A stretch of DNA of 64,000 nt, from NCBI RefSeq assembly GCF_002920575.1, contig NZ_PQSQ01000006.1, positions 62,001 through 126,000 on the forward strand, read 5' to 3'. Numbering within the stretch: the stretch's first letter is position 1; the number at the start of each line of letters is the position of its first letter. Both the position numbers and the translations under genes were made by a program. Source of the stretch: Streptomyces sp. Ru73. Its GTDB lineage: Bacteria > Actinomycetota > Actinomycetes > Streptomycetales > Streptomycetaceae. Positions 7,985-15,441 of the stretch are shown piece by piece. The notes below the pieces were generated by a model. It did not search any database. It was not told the origin of the DNA and was given only the letters and a program-made list of their open reading frames with translations.

Positions 7985-9604
7985 ATGAAACACGGGCAGA
8001 ACGAACGATCCAGGCAAGCGCGCAAGGGAACGCAGTCCGCCGGGTACGGATCGGGCAGCGTACGAACCGAGCGCATGGTGCGCACCCTGCTCCGCCGGCG
8101 CAAGCGGTCGGTGGATCCCGAAGACGTCACCGTCGTCGACAAACCCCAGGTCAGACGGGCGGTCTCGGCGGCCGCACTGGGCAACACCATGGAGTGGTTC
8201 GACTTCGGTGTCTACGCCTACGTCGCCGCCACCCTCGGCAAGGTCTTCTTCCCCTCCAGCTCGCCCGGCGCACAGGTGATCTCGACCTTCGCGACGTTCG
8301 CCGCGGCCTTCCTGGTGCGCCCGCTCGGCGGCCTGGTCTTCGGACCGCTGGGTGACCGCATCGGCCGGCAGCGGGTGCTCGCCGCCACCATGATCATGAT
8401 GGCGATCAGCACCTTCGCGGTGGGCTTCCTGCCGAGCTACGACGCCATCGGCCTGGCGGCGCCGCTGCTGCTGCTCCTCTGCCGGCTGGTGCAGGGCTTC
8501 TCCACCGGCGGTGAGTACGCGGGCGCCACGACCTACATCGCGGAGTACTCGCCGGACCGCAAGCGCGGCTTCCTCGGGAGCTGGCTCGACTTCGGCACGT
8601 TCGTCGGCTACTCGCTCGGCTCCAGCCTCGTCACGGTGCTGACCGCCGTGCTCAGCGAGGACCAGATGCTCTCCTGGGGCTGGCGCATCCCCTTCTACGT
8701 CGCCGGGCCGCTCGGCCTGATCGGCCTGTACATGCGGATGAAGCTGGAGGAGACCCCGGCCTTCCAGGAGGTCGAGGCCAAGCACCAGGAGGCGCAGAAG
8801 GACGGCGCCCTCACCGAGGACCCGGTCGAGCAGGCCCGGATGTCCGGCAAGGGCCGGCTGAAGGAGCTGTTCACCCACCACTGGGAGGCCATGCTCATCT
8901 GCATGGGCCTGGTGCTGCTCTACAACGTGACCAACTACATGGTCACCTCCTACCTGCCCACCTACATGACCAGCACCCTCGGCGAACCGAGCCTGACGGC
9001 CCAGCTGCTGGTCCTCGGCACGATGGTCCTGGTCGTCCTCACCATCACCACCGTCGGCCGGTACTCGGACCGCTTCGGACGCCGCCCGATGTTCCTCTGG
9101 GCGGGCGCCGCGATGGTGGTACTGGCCATCCCCGCCTTCCTCCTCATCAAGCAGGGCGGCATCGTGCTGCCCGCCGTCGGTTGCGTGATCCTCGGCCTGC
9201 TGCTGGTCTGCTTCGCGGGCACGAGCGCGTCCACGCTGCCCGCGCTCTTCCCCACCCACCTGCGGTACGGCGGCCTCTCCGTCGCCTTCAACGTCTCCGT
9301 CTCGCTGTTCGGCGGTACGACACCGCTGGTCGCCTCGGCGCTGGTGGAGTCGACGGGCGACAAGATGGTGCCCGCGTACTACCTGATGGTGGCCGGCGTC
9401 ATCGGCGTGATCTCGGCGCTGTTCCTGCACGAGACCGCCGGCAAGCCGCTCCGCGGCTCCTCGCACATGGTCGAGGACGAGCAGCAGGCCCGTCAGCTCG
9501 TCGCGCACAGTCGCGTCCGCGCGTCCCGCCGCGCCCGTGAGGTGTGGATCGGCCTCCGCCACGGCCGCCTGCCGTGGCACCAGGACCGGAAGAGCGACGA
9601 ATAG
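7985..9604 (+). CDS. MFS metabolite:H+ symporter (MHS/ProP-like)
   Basis: This is a twelve-helix MFS carrier of the metabolite:proton symporter group. It has the hallmark LGNTMEWFDFGVYAYVA in helix 1, GDRIGRQRVL in the first cytoplasmic loop, and GGEYAGATTYIAEYSPDRKRG after helix 4. The family includes ProP (proline/betaine), ShiA and citrate or dicarboxylate carriers. The start is uncertain. ATG 7985 has CGGAG just upstream and gives 539 residues; ATG 8075 gives 509, closer to family length. A strong hairpin follows the stop, so transcription probably ends there. Confidence 0.88.
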   Translation: MKHGQNERSRQARKGTQSAGYGSGSVRTERMVRTLLRRRKRSVDPEDVTVVDKPQVRRAVSAAALGNTMEWFDFGVYAYVAATLGKVFFPSSSPGAQVISTFATFAAAFLVRPLGGLVFGPLGDRIGRQRVLAATMIMMAISTFAVGFLPSYDAIGLAAPLLLLLCRLVQGFSTGGEYAGATTYIAEYSPDRKRGFLGSWLDFGTFVGYSLGSSLVTVLTAVLSEDQMLSWGWRIPFYVAGPLGLIGLYMRMKLEETPAFQEVEAKHQEAQKDGALTEDPVEQARMSGKGRLKELFTHHWEAMLICMGLVLLYNVTNYMVTSYLPTYMTSTLGEPSLTAQLLVLGTMVLVVLTITTVGRYSDRFGRRPMFLWAGAAMVVLAIPAFLLIKQGGIVLPAVGCVILGLLLVCFAGTSASTLPALFPTHLRYGGLSVAFNVSVSLFGGTTPLVASALVESTGDKMVPAYYLMVAGVIGVISALFLHETAGKPLRGSSHMVEDEQQARQLVAHSRVRASRRAREVWIGLRHGRLPWHQDRKSDE

Positions 9605-9623
9605 CCCCATAAGTTCTCCCACT

Positions 9624-9659
9624 CCGTGCCCGCCGGTCCTGCCCGACCGGCGGGCACGG
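9624..9659 (+). terminator. Strong hairpin terminator after the MHS symporter
   Basis: A perfect 15-bp stem (CCGTGCCCGCCGGTC with its reverse complement) and a 6-base loop lies 20 bp past the stop codon. Confidence 0.8.
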
Positions 9660-9777
9660 ATGTACTCGAGGGCAGAGTGCGTACGGGTGACGCGGACGGG
9701 CGGGGCCGGGGCCCGGTCCAGGGACTACGGTGACCGGTGGGACCGCGGCGGCCGAACGGCATGTCGCGGTCAAACGC

Positions 9778-11061
9778 ATGCGCCAGCAGGGAAGTGAGTG
9801 GGACTTGGTTACGCGTCGGCGTCTACTGGCACTGTCGGGCGGGGCACTGGGGGCTCTCGTGGCCGCGGGGTGCTCGACCGGTGAGCAACGCTCCGCGGGG
9901 CACGGCGCCGGGCAGGACACCGGCCACGACACCGGTCATGACGCCGCCGGAAGAAGCGCGGCCGCGGCGCCGAGCGGCGCACTGGGGGCCAACTTCAACG
10001 AGGACCCCGACAGCGTGACCTTCGACGAGCTGGACGACCTCACCACCGGCTGGCTCCGCGGCTTCGTGCCGATGCCCGAGGTCAAGGAGGACGCCGCCCA
10101 GCAGCGCGCGGTCAAGAAGCTGCTGGACGCCGAGCGGCGGGGCTACCGCACGGTGCTGTCCCTGAAGTTCCCGTACAACGACCGGCCGCTGCCCCGCCCG
10201 GACAGCCCCGCGATGACCGCGGAACTGGACCGGGTCGACAAGGTCCTGCACGCCGTCCTCGACACCGTCGACGTCCTGGCCATCGGCAACGAGCCGTTCA
10301 TCGAGAGCGTCCAGGCGGACCGCGACTCGGGCGCGCTCAACGCCTTCTACGAGAAGGTCACGGCGCACGTCATCGCGTACCGCAAGGCGCACTTCCCCAA
10401 GGGCTGCCGCACCCGCCTCTACATGGGCGCGCTCAACTTCCTCGACCAGCCGGACAAGCGCACGAAGGCCACCGACCGCTGGCTGGCCCACGCACGCGCC
10501 ACGCCGGAGATCGAGGGCGCGGACATCCACCCCCACGTGGACGGTCCCGAGAAGGTACAGGCCTACCTCGACTACACCCTGCCGCGGCTCCGCAAGGACC
10601 AGAAGTTCCTGGTCACCGAGTTCTCCCTGGTGCGGCTGTGGAAGCAGCACCTGAAGGACACCGTCCCGGCGGAGTACGCGAGCCGCTACCACCTCGCGCC
10701 GGACACCCGGGTATGGCAGGTGATCAAGGAAGCGCTGGCACACCCCGTGCCGGAGCGGCAGTGGCAGGACTTCCTCTCCATGAGCCCCTGGTTCGAGAAC
10801 CACAAGCACTTCCTGCGCAACCAGGTGGGCCGGTTCCGGGACACCGGCCGGCTCGCCGTGGCGACGTACGGCGTGACCCAGGCCGCCGCGATGGCACGGG
10901 ACTTCGGGCCCGAAAAGGACCCCTGGCTGCTGAACAGCCTCTACGCGAACCGCACCGTGCAACGCCCCGCCGGCGGCCTGCCGGCCCACAACTACGGCTT
11001 CTTCGACGACTTCCGCGCCCTCCAGCGGCCGCAGGACCGCCGCCCGGTCAAGAAGTCCTGA
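9778..11061 (+). CDS. Tat-type lipoprotein with a glycoside-hydrolase-like (clan A) barrel
   Basis: The 427-residue product starts with a twin-arginine-like signal (VTRRRLLALSGGALGALVAAGC), whose GC end is a lipobox, so the mature protein would be anchored outside the membrane. A His/Gly/Asp linker follows. The body has repeated alternation of strand and helix. It carries IGNEPFIES (Glu172) and FLVTEFSLV (Glu281), spaced as the acid/base and nucleophile of clan A glycosidases. No specific GH family is recognised and no carbohydrate module is seen. ATG 9778 is used; a TTG at 9805 would give a more typical signal peptide start. Confidence 0.7.
   Translation: MRQQGSEWDLVTRRRLLALSGGALGALVAAGCSTGEQRSAGHGAGQDTGHDTGHDAAGRSAAAAPSGALGANFNEDPDSVTFDELDDLTTGWLRGFVPMPEVKEDAAQQRAVKKLLDAERRGYRTVLSLKFPYNDRPLPRPDSPAMTAELDRVDKVLHAVLDTVDVLAIGNEPFIESVQADRDSGALNAFYEKVTAHVIAYRKAHFPKGCRTRLYMGALNFLDQPDKRTKATDRWLAHARATPEIEGADIHPHVDGPEKVQAYLDYTLPRLRKDQKFLVTEFSLVRLWKQHLKDTVPAEYASRYHLAPDTRVWQVIKEALAHPVPERQWQDFLSMSPWFENHKHFLRNQVGRFRDTGRLAVATYGVTQAAAMARDFGPEKDPWLLNSLYANRTVQRPAGGLPAHNYGFFDDFRALQRPQDRRPVKKS
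11023..11050. repeat. 28-bp direct repeat, copy 1 (inside the lipoprotein C-terminus)
   Basis: This stretch encodes the QRPQDRRPV tail of the lipoprotein and is identical, over 28 bases and in the same orientation, to 13751-13778. Similarity continues imperfectly through the stop codon. The two copies bracket the DUF397/XRE/HATPase/hypothetical block. Confidence 0.85.
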
Positions 11062-11071
11062 CGCACGCGAA

Positions 11072-11115
11072 GGCGGCGCCCCGCCCCGGATCATTGCCGG
11101 AGGCGGGGCGCCGCC
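11072..11115. terminator. Bidirectional hairpin terminator
   Basis: A 14-bp perfect stem (GGCGGCGCCCCGCC with its complement), extended inside by CCGG/CCGG, sits between the convergent stops of the lipoprotein and DUF397 genes. Confidence 0.78.
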
Positions 11116-11132
11116 CGCTGTGCCGTGCGCGG

Positions 11133-11339
11133 TCAGCCCCGCGCGGCGAACTCCACGAAGGCCGCCCATCCGGCCGGGGCTATGGACAGCACGGGCCCTG
11201 TCTTGTCCTTCGAGTCACGGACGTGAATCGTTTCCCTGCTGCGCGCCACCTCTACGCATTCGCCGCCTTCGCCACTGCTGTAGCTGCTCTTGAACCAGGC
11301 CCGCTCGGGCAGTGCCCCGGCGCATTCGTTGACGCTCAT
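11133..11339 (-). CDS. DUF397 protein of an XRE/DUF397 pair
   Basis: The 68-residue product matches DUF397: RAWFKSSYSSGEGGECVEVA, then IHVRDSKDKTGPVLSIAPAGW and a short amphipathic end. In Streptomyces these small proteins are usually encoded directly after a Scr1-type XRE regulator. Here ATG and the preceding gene's TGA overlap as ATGA, so translation is coupled. Related BldB-like and WhiJ-system proteins act with their XRE partners in developmental control. Because the upstream XRE frame is broken as sequenced, coupling may be lost. Confidence 0.92.
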   Translation of the reverse strand: MSVNECAGALPERAWFKSSYSSGEGGECVEVARSRETIHVRDSKDKTGPVLSIAPAGWAAFVEFAARG

Positions 11340-12186
11340 CTCGCTCCCAGCAGCTTCTCGACGTGGGCCAGCGACTCTCGGGGGGTGAGAGCCTGCGCCC
11401 GGATGATTCCATACTGGGCTTCCAGTTCCCGGACACGCTGGCGATCAGTCAGGAGGCGGCTGATGCTCGCCACCTCCACGTACGCCACCCGTTTGCCCTC
11501 CAGTGTCTCGATCAAGGTGAAGGGGCCGCTGAGCCCTGCATGGTCCTCGCGGTTGGTCGGCATGATCTGAAGCTCGACGTTGCGCTTCTGTCCGGTCAGC
11601 AGGAGGTGCTCCAGTTGCCCCCGGAGGACGTCCTGCCCGCCCAGGGGCGATGGAGCACAGGCTCTTCGACGATGAAGCTCATCAGTGGCGTGGAGTCGCG
11701 GGAGAAGATCTCTTGCCGAATCAGGCGGGCGGCCACCCGTTGCTCGATGACCTCTTCCCTGAGCAGCGGGCGACGCATGGTGAACACTGCCCGCGCGTAC
11801 TCTTCCGTCTGCAACAGACCGGGCACCACGTGGTTGGCGTAGACGTGGAGGTCAACCGCCTCCGCCTCCAACCGCGCCGCATCGCGGAAGAACGCGGGGT
11901 ACTGCGCCCGCGCGACCTCCTCCTTGCCGGCCTTCAGGACGCCGCCCGCGTCCAGTACGTCGTCCACCTTGTCGATGAACTTCGGCGGCGGGATGCGGCG
12001 GCCCTGCTCGAACGAGGCGATCGTGGAAGCGGAGTACCCCGTCAGCGCCCCGAGCCGGGACCGCTCCATCCCCGCGCGCAGGCGGCACAGTTTGAGCTGC
12101 TGCCCGAAGACATGCAGCGTGCCCGAACCGGGTTCGTACTCGTGCTCGCCTCCGCCTTCGTGCCCCGACGGCTGCTGATCGTCCAT
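11336..12186 (-). pseudogene. Scr1-type XRE regulator with a single-base frameshift
   Basis: The N-terminal frame gives an XRE helix-turn-helix (FGQQLKLCRLRAGMERSRLG, then YSASTIASFEQGRRIPPPKF) and most of the Scr1 domain (HVVPGLLQTEEYARAVF). It then derails after EEPVLHRP and stops at 11596. The missing C-terminus (MPTNREDHAGLSGPFTLIE onward) is intact one frame over, ending at 11336. Adding one C to the CCCC run at 11644-11647 restores a 283-residue protein of normal length. ATG 12186 has GGAAGG upstream. It could be a real mutation or a homopolymer sequencing error. Its partners DUF397 and a HATPase protein flank it as usual. Confidence 0.85.
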
Positions 12187-12355
12187 GTGCCGGCCCTTCC
12201 GCGCCCTCGCGAGCCACGCTTCGTAGCTCCAACGCGCAGCTCCGTCCACCGGCACGCCGCGTGCCGCGTACAAGACCTCCGCCGACGCGTACAGCCCGTA
12301 CCCGTCAGCGCGTCCCTGCTGGTCACCGTACGCACCCGCCGGGAGGGTCTTTCGC

Positions 12356-12844
12356 ATGAACGGAGCGATTCCTCCTTACGTGGCAGCGGGGCGTCAACCC
12401 GCAGCCGATGGGCGCGACTTCGGCATGCGGTTCACCTCCACGCCCAGAGGCGCACGCCTCGCACGGCGGCTCGTCTCGCACCGGCTCGACGACTGGGGCC
12501 ACCCGTACGGCTCGGCGGCCAACGAGGTGGTGACCCTCATCGCCGCCGAGCTGGCCGCGAACGCCGTGCGGCACGGACACGTACCGGGGAGGGACTTCCA
12601 TCTCCGGCTCACCGAAGAGGGCGGCGACAGGCTGCGTGTCGAGGTGACCGATACCCGCGGTGAGCGGATGCCCGGTCCGGTGGCCCCGCTCGCCCCGGTC
12701 GTCGGCGGCGCGGCCGAGGCCCCCGCGGACGCCGAGTCCGGGCGGGGGCTGCTCCTGGTCGCGGCGCTGTCCGACGACTGGGGGACGCGACCGCGCGCCG
12801 GGGCACCGGGGAAGACGGTGTGGGCGCAGTACCACGCCCGCTGA
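12356..12844 (+). CDS. HATPase_c anti-sigma-type ATP-binding protein
   Basis: The 162-residue protein has the RsbW/SpoIIAB-like ATPase fold. It shows the N-box (IAAELAANAVRHG), the G1-like segment LRVEVTDTRGERM, the ESGRGLLLVAALSDDWG box, and a closing GKTVWAQY strand. Such proteins bind ATP and act as serine kinases or anti-sigma factors. In Streptomyces, stand-alone copies commonly lie divergent from XRE/DUF397 pairs, as here. GGGAGGG lies upstream of ATG 12356. The partner anti-anti-sigma protein is not obvious; the STAS gene at 18218 is too distant to assign. Confidence 0.9.
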   Translation: MNGAIPPYVAAGRQPAADGRDFGMRFTSTPRGARLARRLVSHRLDDWGHPYGSAANEVVTLIAAELAANAVRHGHVPGRDFHLRLTEEGGDRLRVEVTDTRGERMPGPVAPLAPVVGGAAEAPADAESGRGLLLVAALSDDWGTRPRAGAPGKTVWAQYHAR

Positions 12845-12940
12845 CCGGTCGTGCGCCTGATTCGCGCCCTTGTCGCACATCTCGGCATATGCCACACAGG
12901 AGGAGGCGGGGACGATGAGCCGATGGGGGAGGGACGTGCA

Positions 12941-13633
12941 ATGTCGTACGCACGGAGCCAGGGCGGTGCGCGGGGCCACGGCGGCGGGGGACAGCGGGGA
13001 GACGGCCGGGGTGGCAGCGGTAGGGACCACGGCGGCGGCTCCGAACCCTCGTCGTGGGCCCGGCGCTGTTTCGGCGAAGCGGCTGCCGCCCTCGCCGCGG
13101 CCATACCCGAGCGACTGCTCCGGGCCCACGAGAGGGCCCTCGCCGCGCATCTGGGGGCGGGCCTGAAGCGGCACGGCCCGTACGGGCGGACCCTGCTGGA
13201 GGCCGCGCGCGAAGAACTTGCCGAGGCCGCTCAGGCCCTGGGCGGAGATGCCCGCGAGCTGCACGGATACACCTACGCCGTGCTCAACGACCACGTGCTG
13301 TTCCCGTACAAGTACGCGGACCGGCCACTTCCGCTGGACCGGGCGCGGATGCCGCACGCGTCCGTGACCCGGCAGCGGCTCTACCACGCGCACGGCCCCG
13401 AAGGGCAGGAGGGGCTGTTCCCGTTGGACGAGGAGCTGACCACCGAGGAGTACCAGCAGATGCACGAGGCGTTCGAGGAGCTGGGGCGGACGGCCCGGCT
13501 GGTGTCCGTGTTCTTCACGGCCGATCCGGAGGGCGGCATTCACGCCGTTCATTGGGGCAGCGCGCGGCTGGAGCCGGACCACACCTTTGCATGGGAGCCC
13601 TCGGAACAGCTGGACCTTCCTGCCCGGAGGTAG
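12941..13633 (+). CDS. Hypothetical protein beside the XRE/DUF397/HATPase block
   Basis: I do not recognise this 230-residue protein. The first 40 residues are Gly/Arg/His-rich and probably disordered. The rest is folded in appearance: a helical AARRCF-to-LAEAAQALGG region, then a conserved-looking core HGYTYAVLNDHVLFPYKYADRP broken into short motifs, and an acidic EELTTEEYQQMHEAFEELG helix. There is no signal peptide or membrane segment. ATG 12941 has GGAGGG nine bases upstream; a frame start 90 bases earlier is less likely. It lies inside the repeat-bracketed block and may work with the regulators there. Confidence 0.7.
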   Translation: MSYARSQGGARGHGGGGQRGDGRGGSGRDHGGGSEPSSWARRCFGEAAAALAAAIPERLLRAHERALAAHLGAGLKRHGPYGRTLLEAAREELAEAAQALGGDARELHGYTYAVLNDHVLFPYKYADRPLPLDRARMPHASVTRQRLYHAHGPEGQEGLFPLDEELTTEEYQQMHEAFEELGRTARLVSVFFTADPEGGIHAVHWGSARLEPDHTFAWEPSEQLDLPARR

Positions 13634-13750
13634 CTCTGGAACCAGCGCACCACCGTCACGGCCTGCCGGGGCGGCCCGCGACCCCGCGAGCCGCGCGGAG
13701 TGCCGATGGTGCGGCGGTATGCCAACGGGGGGCTGGGACAGGACAGCGGA

Positions 13751-13778
13751 CAGCGGCCGCAGGACCGCCGCCCGGTCA
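13751..13778. repeat. 28-bp direct repeat, copy 2
   Basis: This is identical to 11023-11050. Read on the + strand it encodes QRPQDRRPV followed five codons later by a stop, so it looks like a stranded copy of the lipoprotein's C-terminal tail. On the - strand it contains the stop codon of the methyltransferase gene. Confidence 0.85.
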
Positions 13779-14552
13779 GGGAGCCGTGACGCGGATCTTG
13801 GACTGGCCGTGGCGGCGGGTTTCCCAGTCGTCCATGAAGCGGGCCGCGAGGCCGTGCTTCCCGGCGAGGGCGACGAGGGTCTCGGTGCGGTAATAGAAGT
13901 CCTCGCGCAGGACGTGGTGTTCGGTCCCGGTCGTGCGGTCGAAGGTGAAGTCGAAGAAGCCGCCGGGGGCCAGTACCCGTCCGACGTGCGCGAGGCACTC
14001 CTCGATGACCTCTATCGGGGAGTGCGAGAAGACGCTGTGCGCGTGCACCACGTCGAAGTGCGCGTCGGGCAGGAAGTCCAGGGTCAGGTCCTGCGTGATG
14101 GTCAGGTGCGGCAGCTTGGCCTGGAGGCCGTGGCCGGTCAGCGTCTTCTTCGCCGCGACCAGGATGTCGGGGGAGATGTCGATGCCGTAGTAGTTGCCGG
14201 TGTCGAGGTAGTCGATGAAGAGCCGGCCGGCGCGGAGGTTGCCGCAGCCGATGTCGAGCATGCGGGACTCCGGCTTCAGGCCGTGCTCGCGGAGGTAGTC
14301 GAACTGCATCTCGCCCAGCGCCAGCCAGCGCTCGTGCGACTGGCTGCCGACGGCGGCCTCGGGGCTGCGCCGGGTGTCGGACGCCATGACGGCCCGGTAG
14401 TACCCGACGTGGTCGGGGTGCTTGAAGGCGAGCCAGCGGTCCCGGGCGGCCCGCTTCACGTAAGGGGCGATGCGCTGCGGGTGGCCGAGGGCGTACCGCA
14501 CCTTGTGGGCGAGGGCGGCACGGTTGGCGACCAGGTTCTTCTTCGAGGCCAT
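13776..14552 (-). CDS. Class I SAM-dependent methyltransferase
   Basis: The 258-residue protein shows the SAM-binding motif I MLDIGCGNLRAGRLF, an acidic motif II end (NYYGIDISPDIL), and the motif IV region HFDVVHAHSVFSHSP with the post-motif GRVLAPGGFFDFTF. The N-terminal 80 basic residues are not part of the fold and may bind a partner or substrate. The substrate is unknown; the layout resembles small-molecule O- or N-methyltransferases. The promoter region carries a large TATAC-containing inverted repeat, which suggests dedicated regulation. Confidence 0.9.
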   Translation of the reverse strand: MASKKNLVANRAALAHKVRYALGHPQRIAPYVKRAARDRWLAFKHPDHVGYYRAVMASDTRRSPEAAVGSQSHERWLALGEMQFDYLREHGLKPESRMLDIGCGNLRAGRLFIDYLDTGNYYGIDISPDILVAAKKTLTGHGLQAKLPHLTITQDLTLDFLPDAHFDVVHAHSVFSHSPIEVIEECLAHVGRVLAPGGFFDFTFDRTTGTEHHVLREDFYYRTETLVALAGKHGLAARFMDDWETRRHGQSKIRVTAP

Positions 14553-14602
14553 GGGTAGTACTCCGTACTCCGAGGTGCGGCGGGGTTCGCCGGTGCGTCG
14601 GA

Positions 14603-14634
14603 CTATACATGGCGCGTATACATTGGGTGTATAG
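14603..14634. promoter_or_regulatory. TATAC-rich inverted repeat upstream of the methyltransferase
   Basis: Perfect arms CTATACA and TGTATAG are separated by 18 bases that contain a central GTATAC palindrome. The motif TATACATNGG also repeats directly. It lies about 50 bp upstream of the ATG. The AT-rich, symmetric make-up in 73% GC DNA suggests a repressor site overlapping the promoter. Confidence 0.5.
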
Positions 14635-14716
14635 ATGGTCGGAGTGAGGGAAGGAGGGGCGGCGGGGTGGCGGGGGCCGCGGGGTGCATGTTGCCCGGCG
14701 GCCCCCGCCCGCGGGA

Positions 14717-15298
14717 TTACAGCAGGCGGCTGATGGCCGGCATCAGGTCCTGGAAGGTGCGGCCGGTGGCGGGCTCGCCGAGGGCCGTCATCTGCCAGGT
14801 GGTGCCGGAGCGGTACACCTTCGCCATGATCTGGGCGGAGTGCCGGCCGCCGCCGGTGAGCGTGTAGCGGGCCAGCTCCTGGCCGGTGGACTCGTCGATG
14901 AGGCGGCAGTACGCGTTCTGCACCTCTTCGAAGGTCTGGCCGGTGAAGGAGTTCACGGTGAAGAAGATCTGGTCGACATTGGCCGGAACCCGGCGGAGGT
15001 CGACCGCGATCGACTCGTCGTCGCCCTGTCCGGTGCCGCCGACGAGGTTGTCCCCGCTGTGCTGGACGGAACCGTCGTTGCTGGTCAGGTGCTGGAAGTA
15101 GACGACGTCGACGTACTGGCCGCCGGCGAAGAGCACCGCCGAGGCGTCCAGGTCGATCTCCTTGGTGCCGGCCAGCTTCGCGAAGAAGCCCTTGCGCTGC
15201 GCTGCCTGCCAGCCCAGACCCATGCGCACCGCGCTGAGCGCGCCGCCGTCGGACTTGCTCAGGCTGATCTGCTGGCCCTTGTTCAGGTTCACGGACAT
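14717..15298 (-). CDS. TerD-family protein (second paralogue)
   Basis: This 193-residue protein has a TerD domain: VNLNKGQQISLSKSDGG, then EIDLDASAVLF, SGDNLVGGTGQGDDESI and VQNAYCRLIDESTGQEL. It is clearly diverged from the TerD at 1488, with an insert QAAQRKGFFAKLAGTKE after MGLGW that recalls TerZ/TerX-type members. The ATG at 15298 is the family start; a longer frame is not needed. A copy of the palindrome found at the first terD promoter lies 57 bp upstream, so the two may be coregulated. Confidence 0.92.
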   Translation of the reverse strand: MSVNLNKGQQISLSKSDGGALSAVRMGLGWQAAQRKGFFAKLAGTKEIDLDASAVLFAGGQYVDVVYFQHLTSNDGSVQHSGDNLVGGTGQGDDESIAVDLRRVPANVDQIFFTVNSFTGQTFEEVQNAYCRLIDESTGQELARYTLTGGGRHSAQIMAKVYRSGTTWQMTALGEPATGRTFQDLMPAISRLL

Positions 15299-15351
15299 AC
15301 GGAGAAGCCTCGCTCGTGTCGGGGTCCCGGCGGTGAGTGGAGCCAGGTCGG

Positions 15352-15368
15352 AATCTACAGCAGTGTAG
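15352..15368. promoter_or_regulatory. Palindromic operator candidate of the second terD
   Basis: AATCTACAGCAGTGTAG has arms CTACA and TGTAG and differs by one base from 2108-2124. Both copies lie at a similar distance (about 50 bp) upstream of a terD start and in the same orientation. Confidence 0.6.
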
Positions 15369-15441
15369 AGATCCGGACCGCCGCGTACGGACACGGAGGC
15401 CCTGGCACCGGGCACTCCGCCGGGCTGGGATGATCGAGGGT

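Noticed and set aside
12915..13166. Short frame starting MSRWGRDVQ with a perfect ribosome site
   Set aside because: It overlaps the start of the 230-residue hypothetical in another frame and its product becomes low-complexity; the overlapping longer frame has better codon bias.
13634..13750. Possible second DUF397 remnant on the minus strand
   Set aside because: A WFQSYLRAG-like string recalls DUF397, but the rest of the domain does not align, so the similarity is probably chance.
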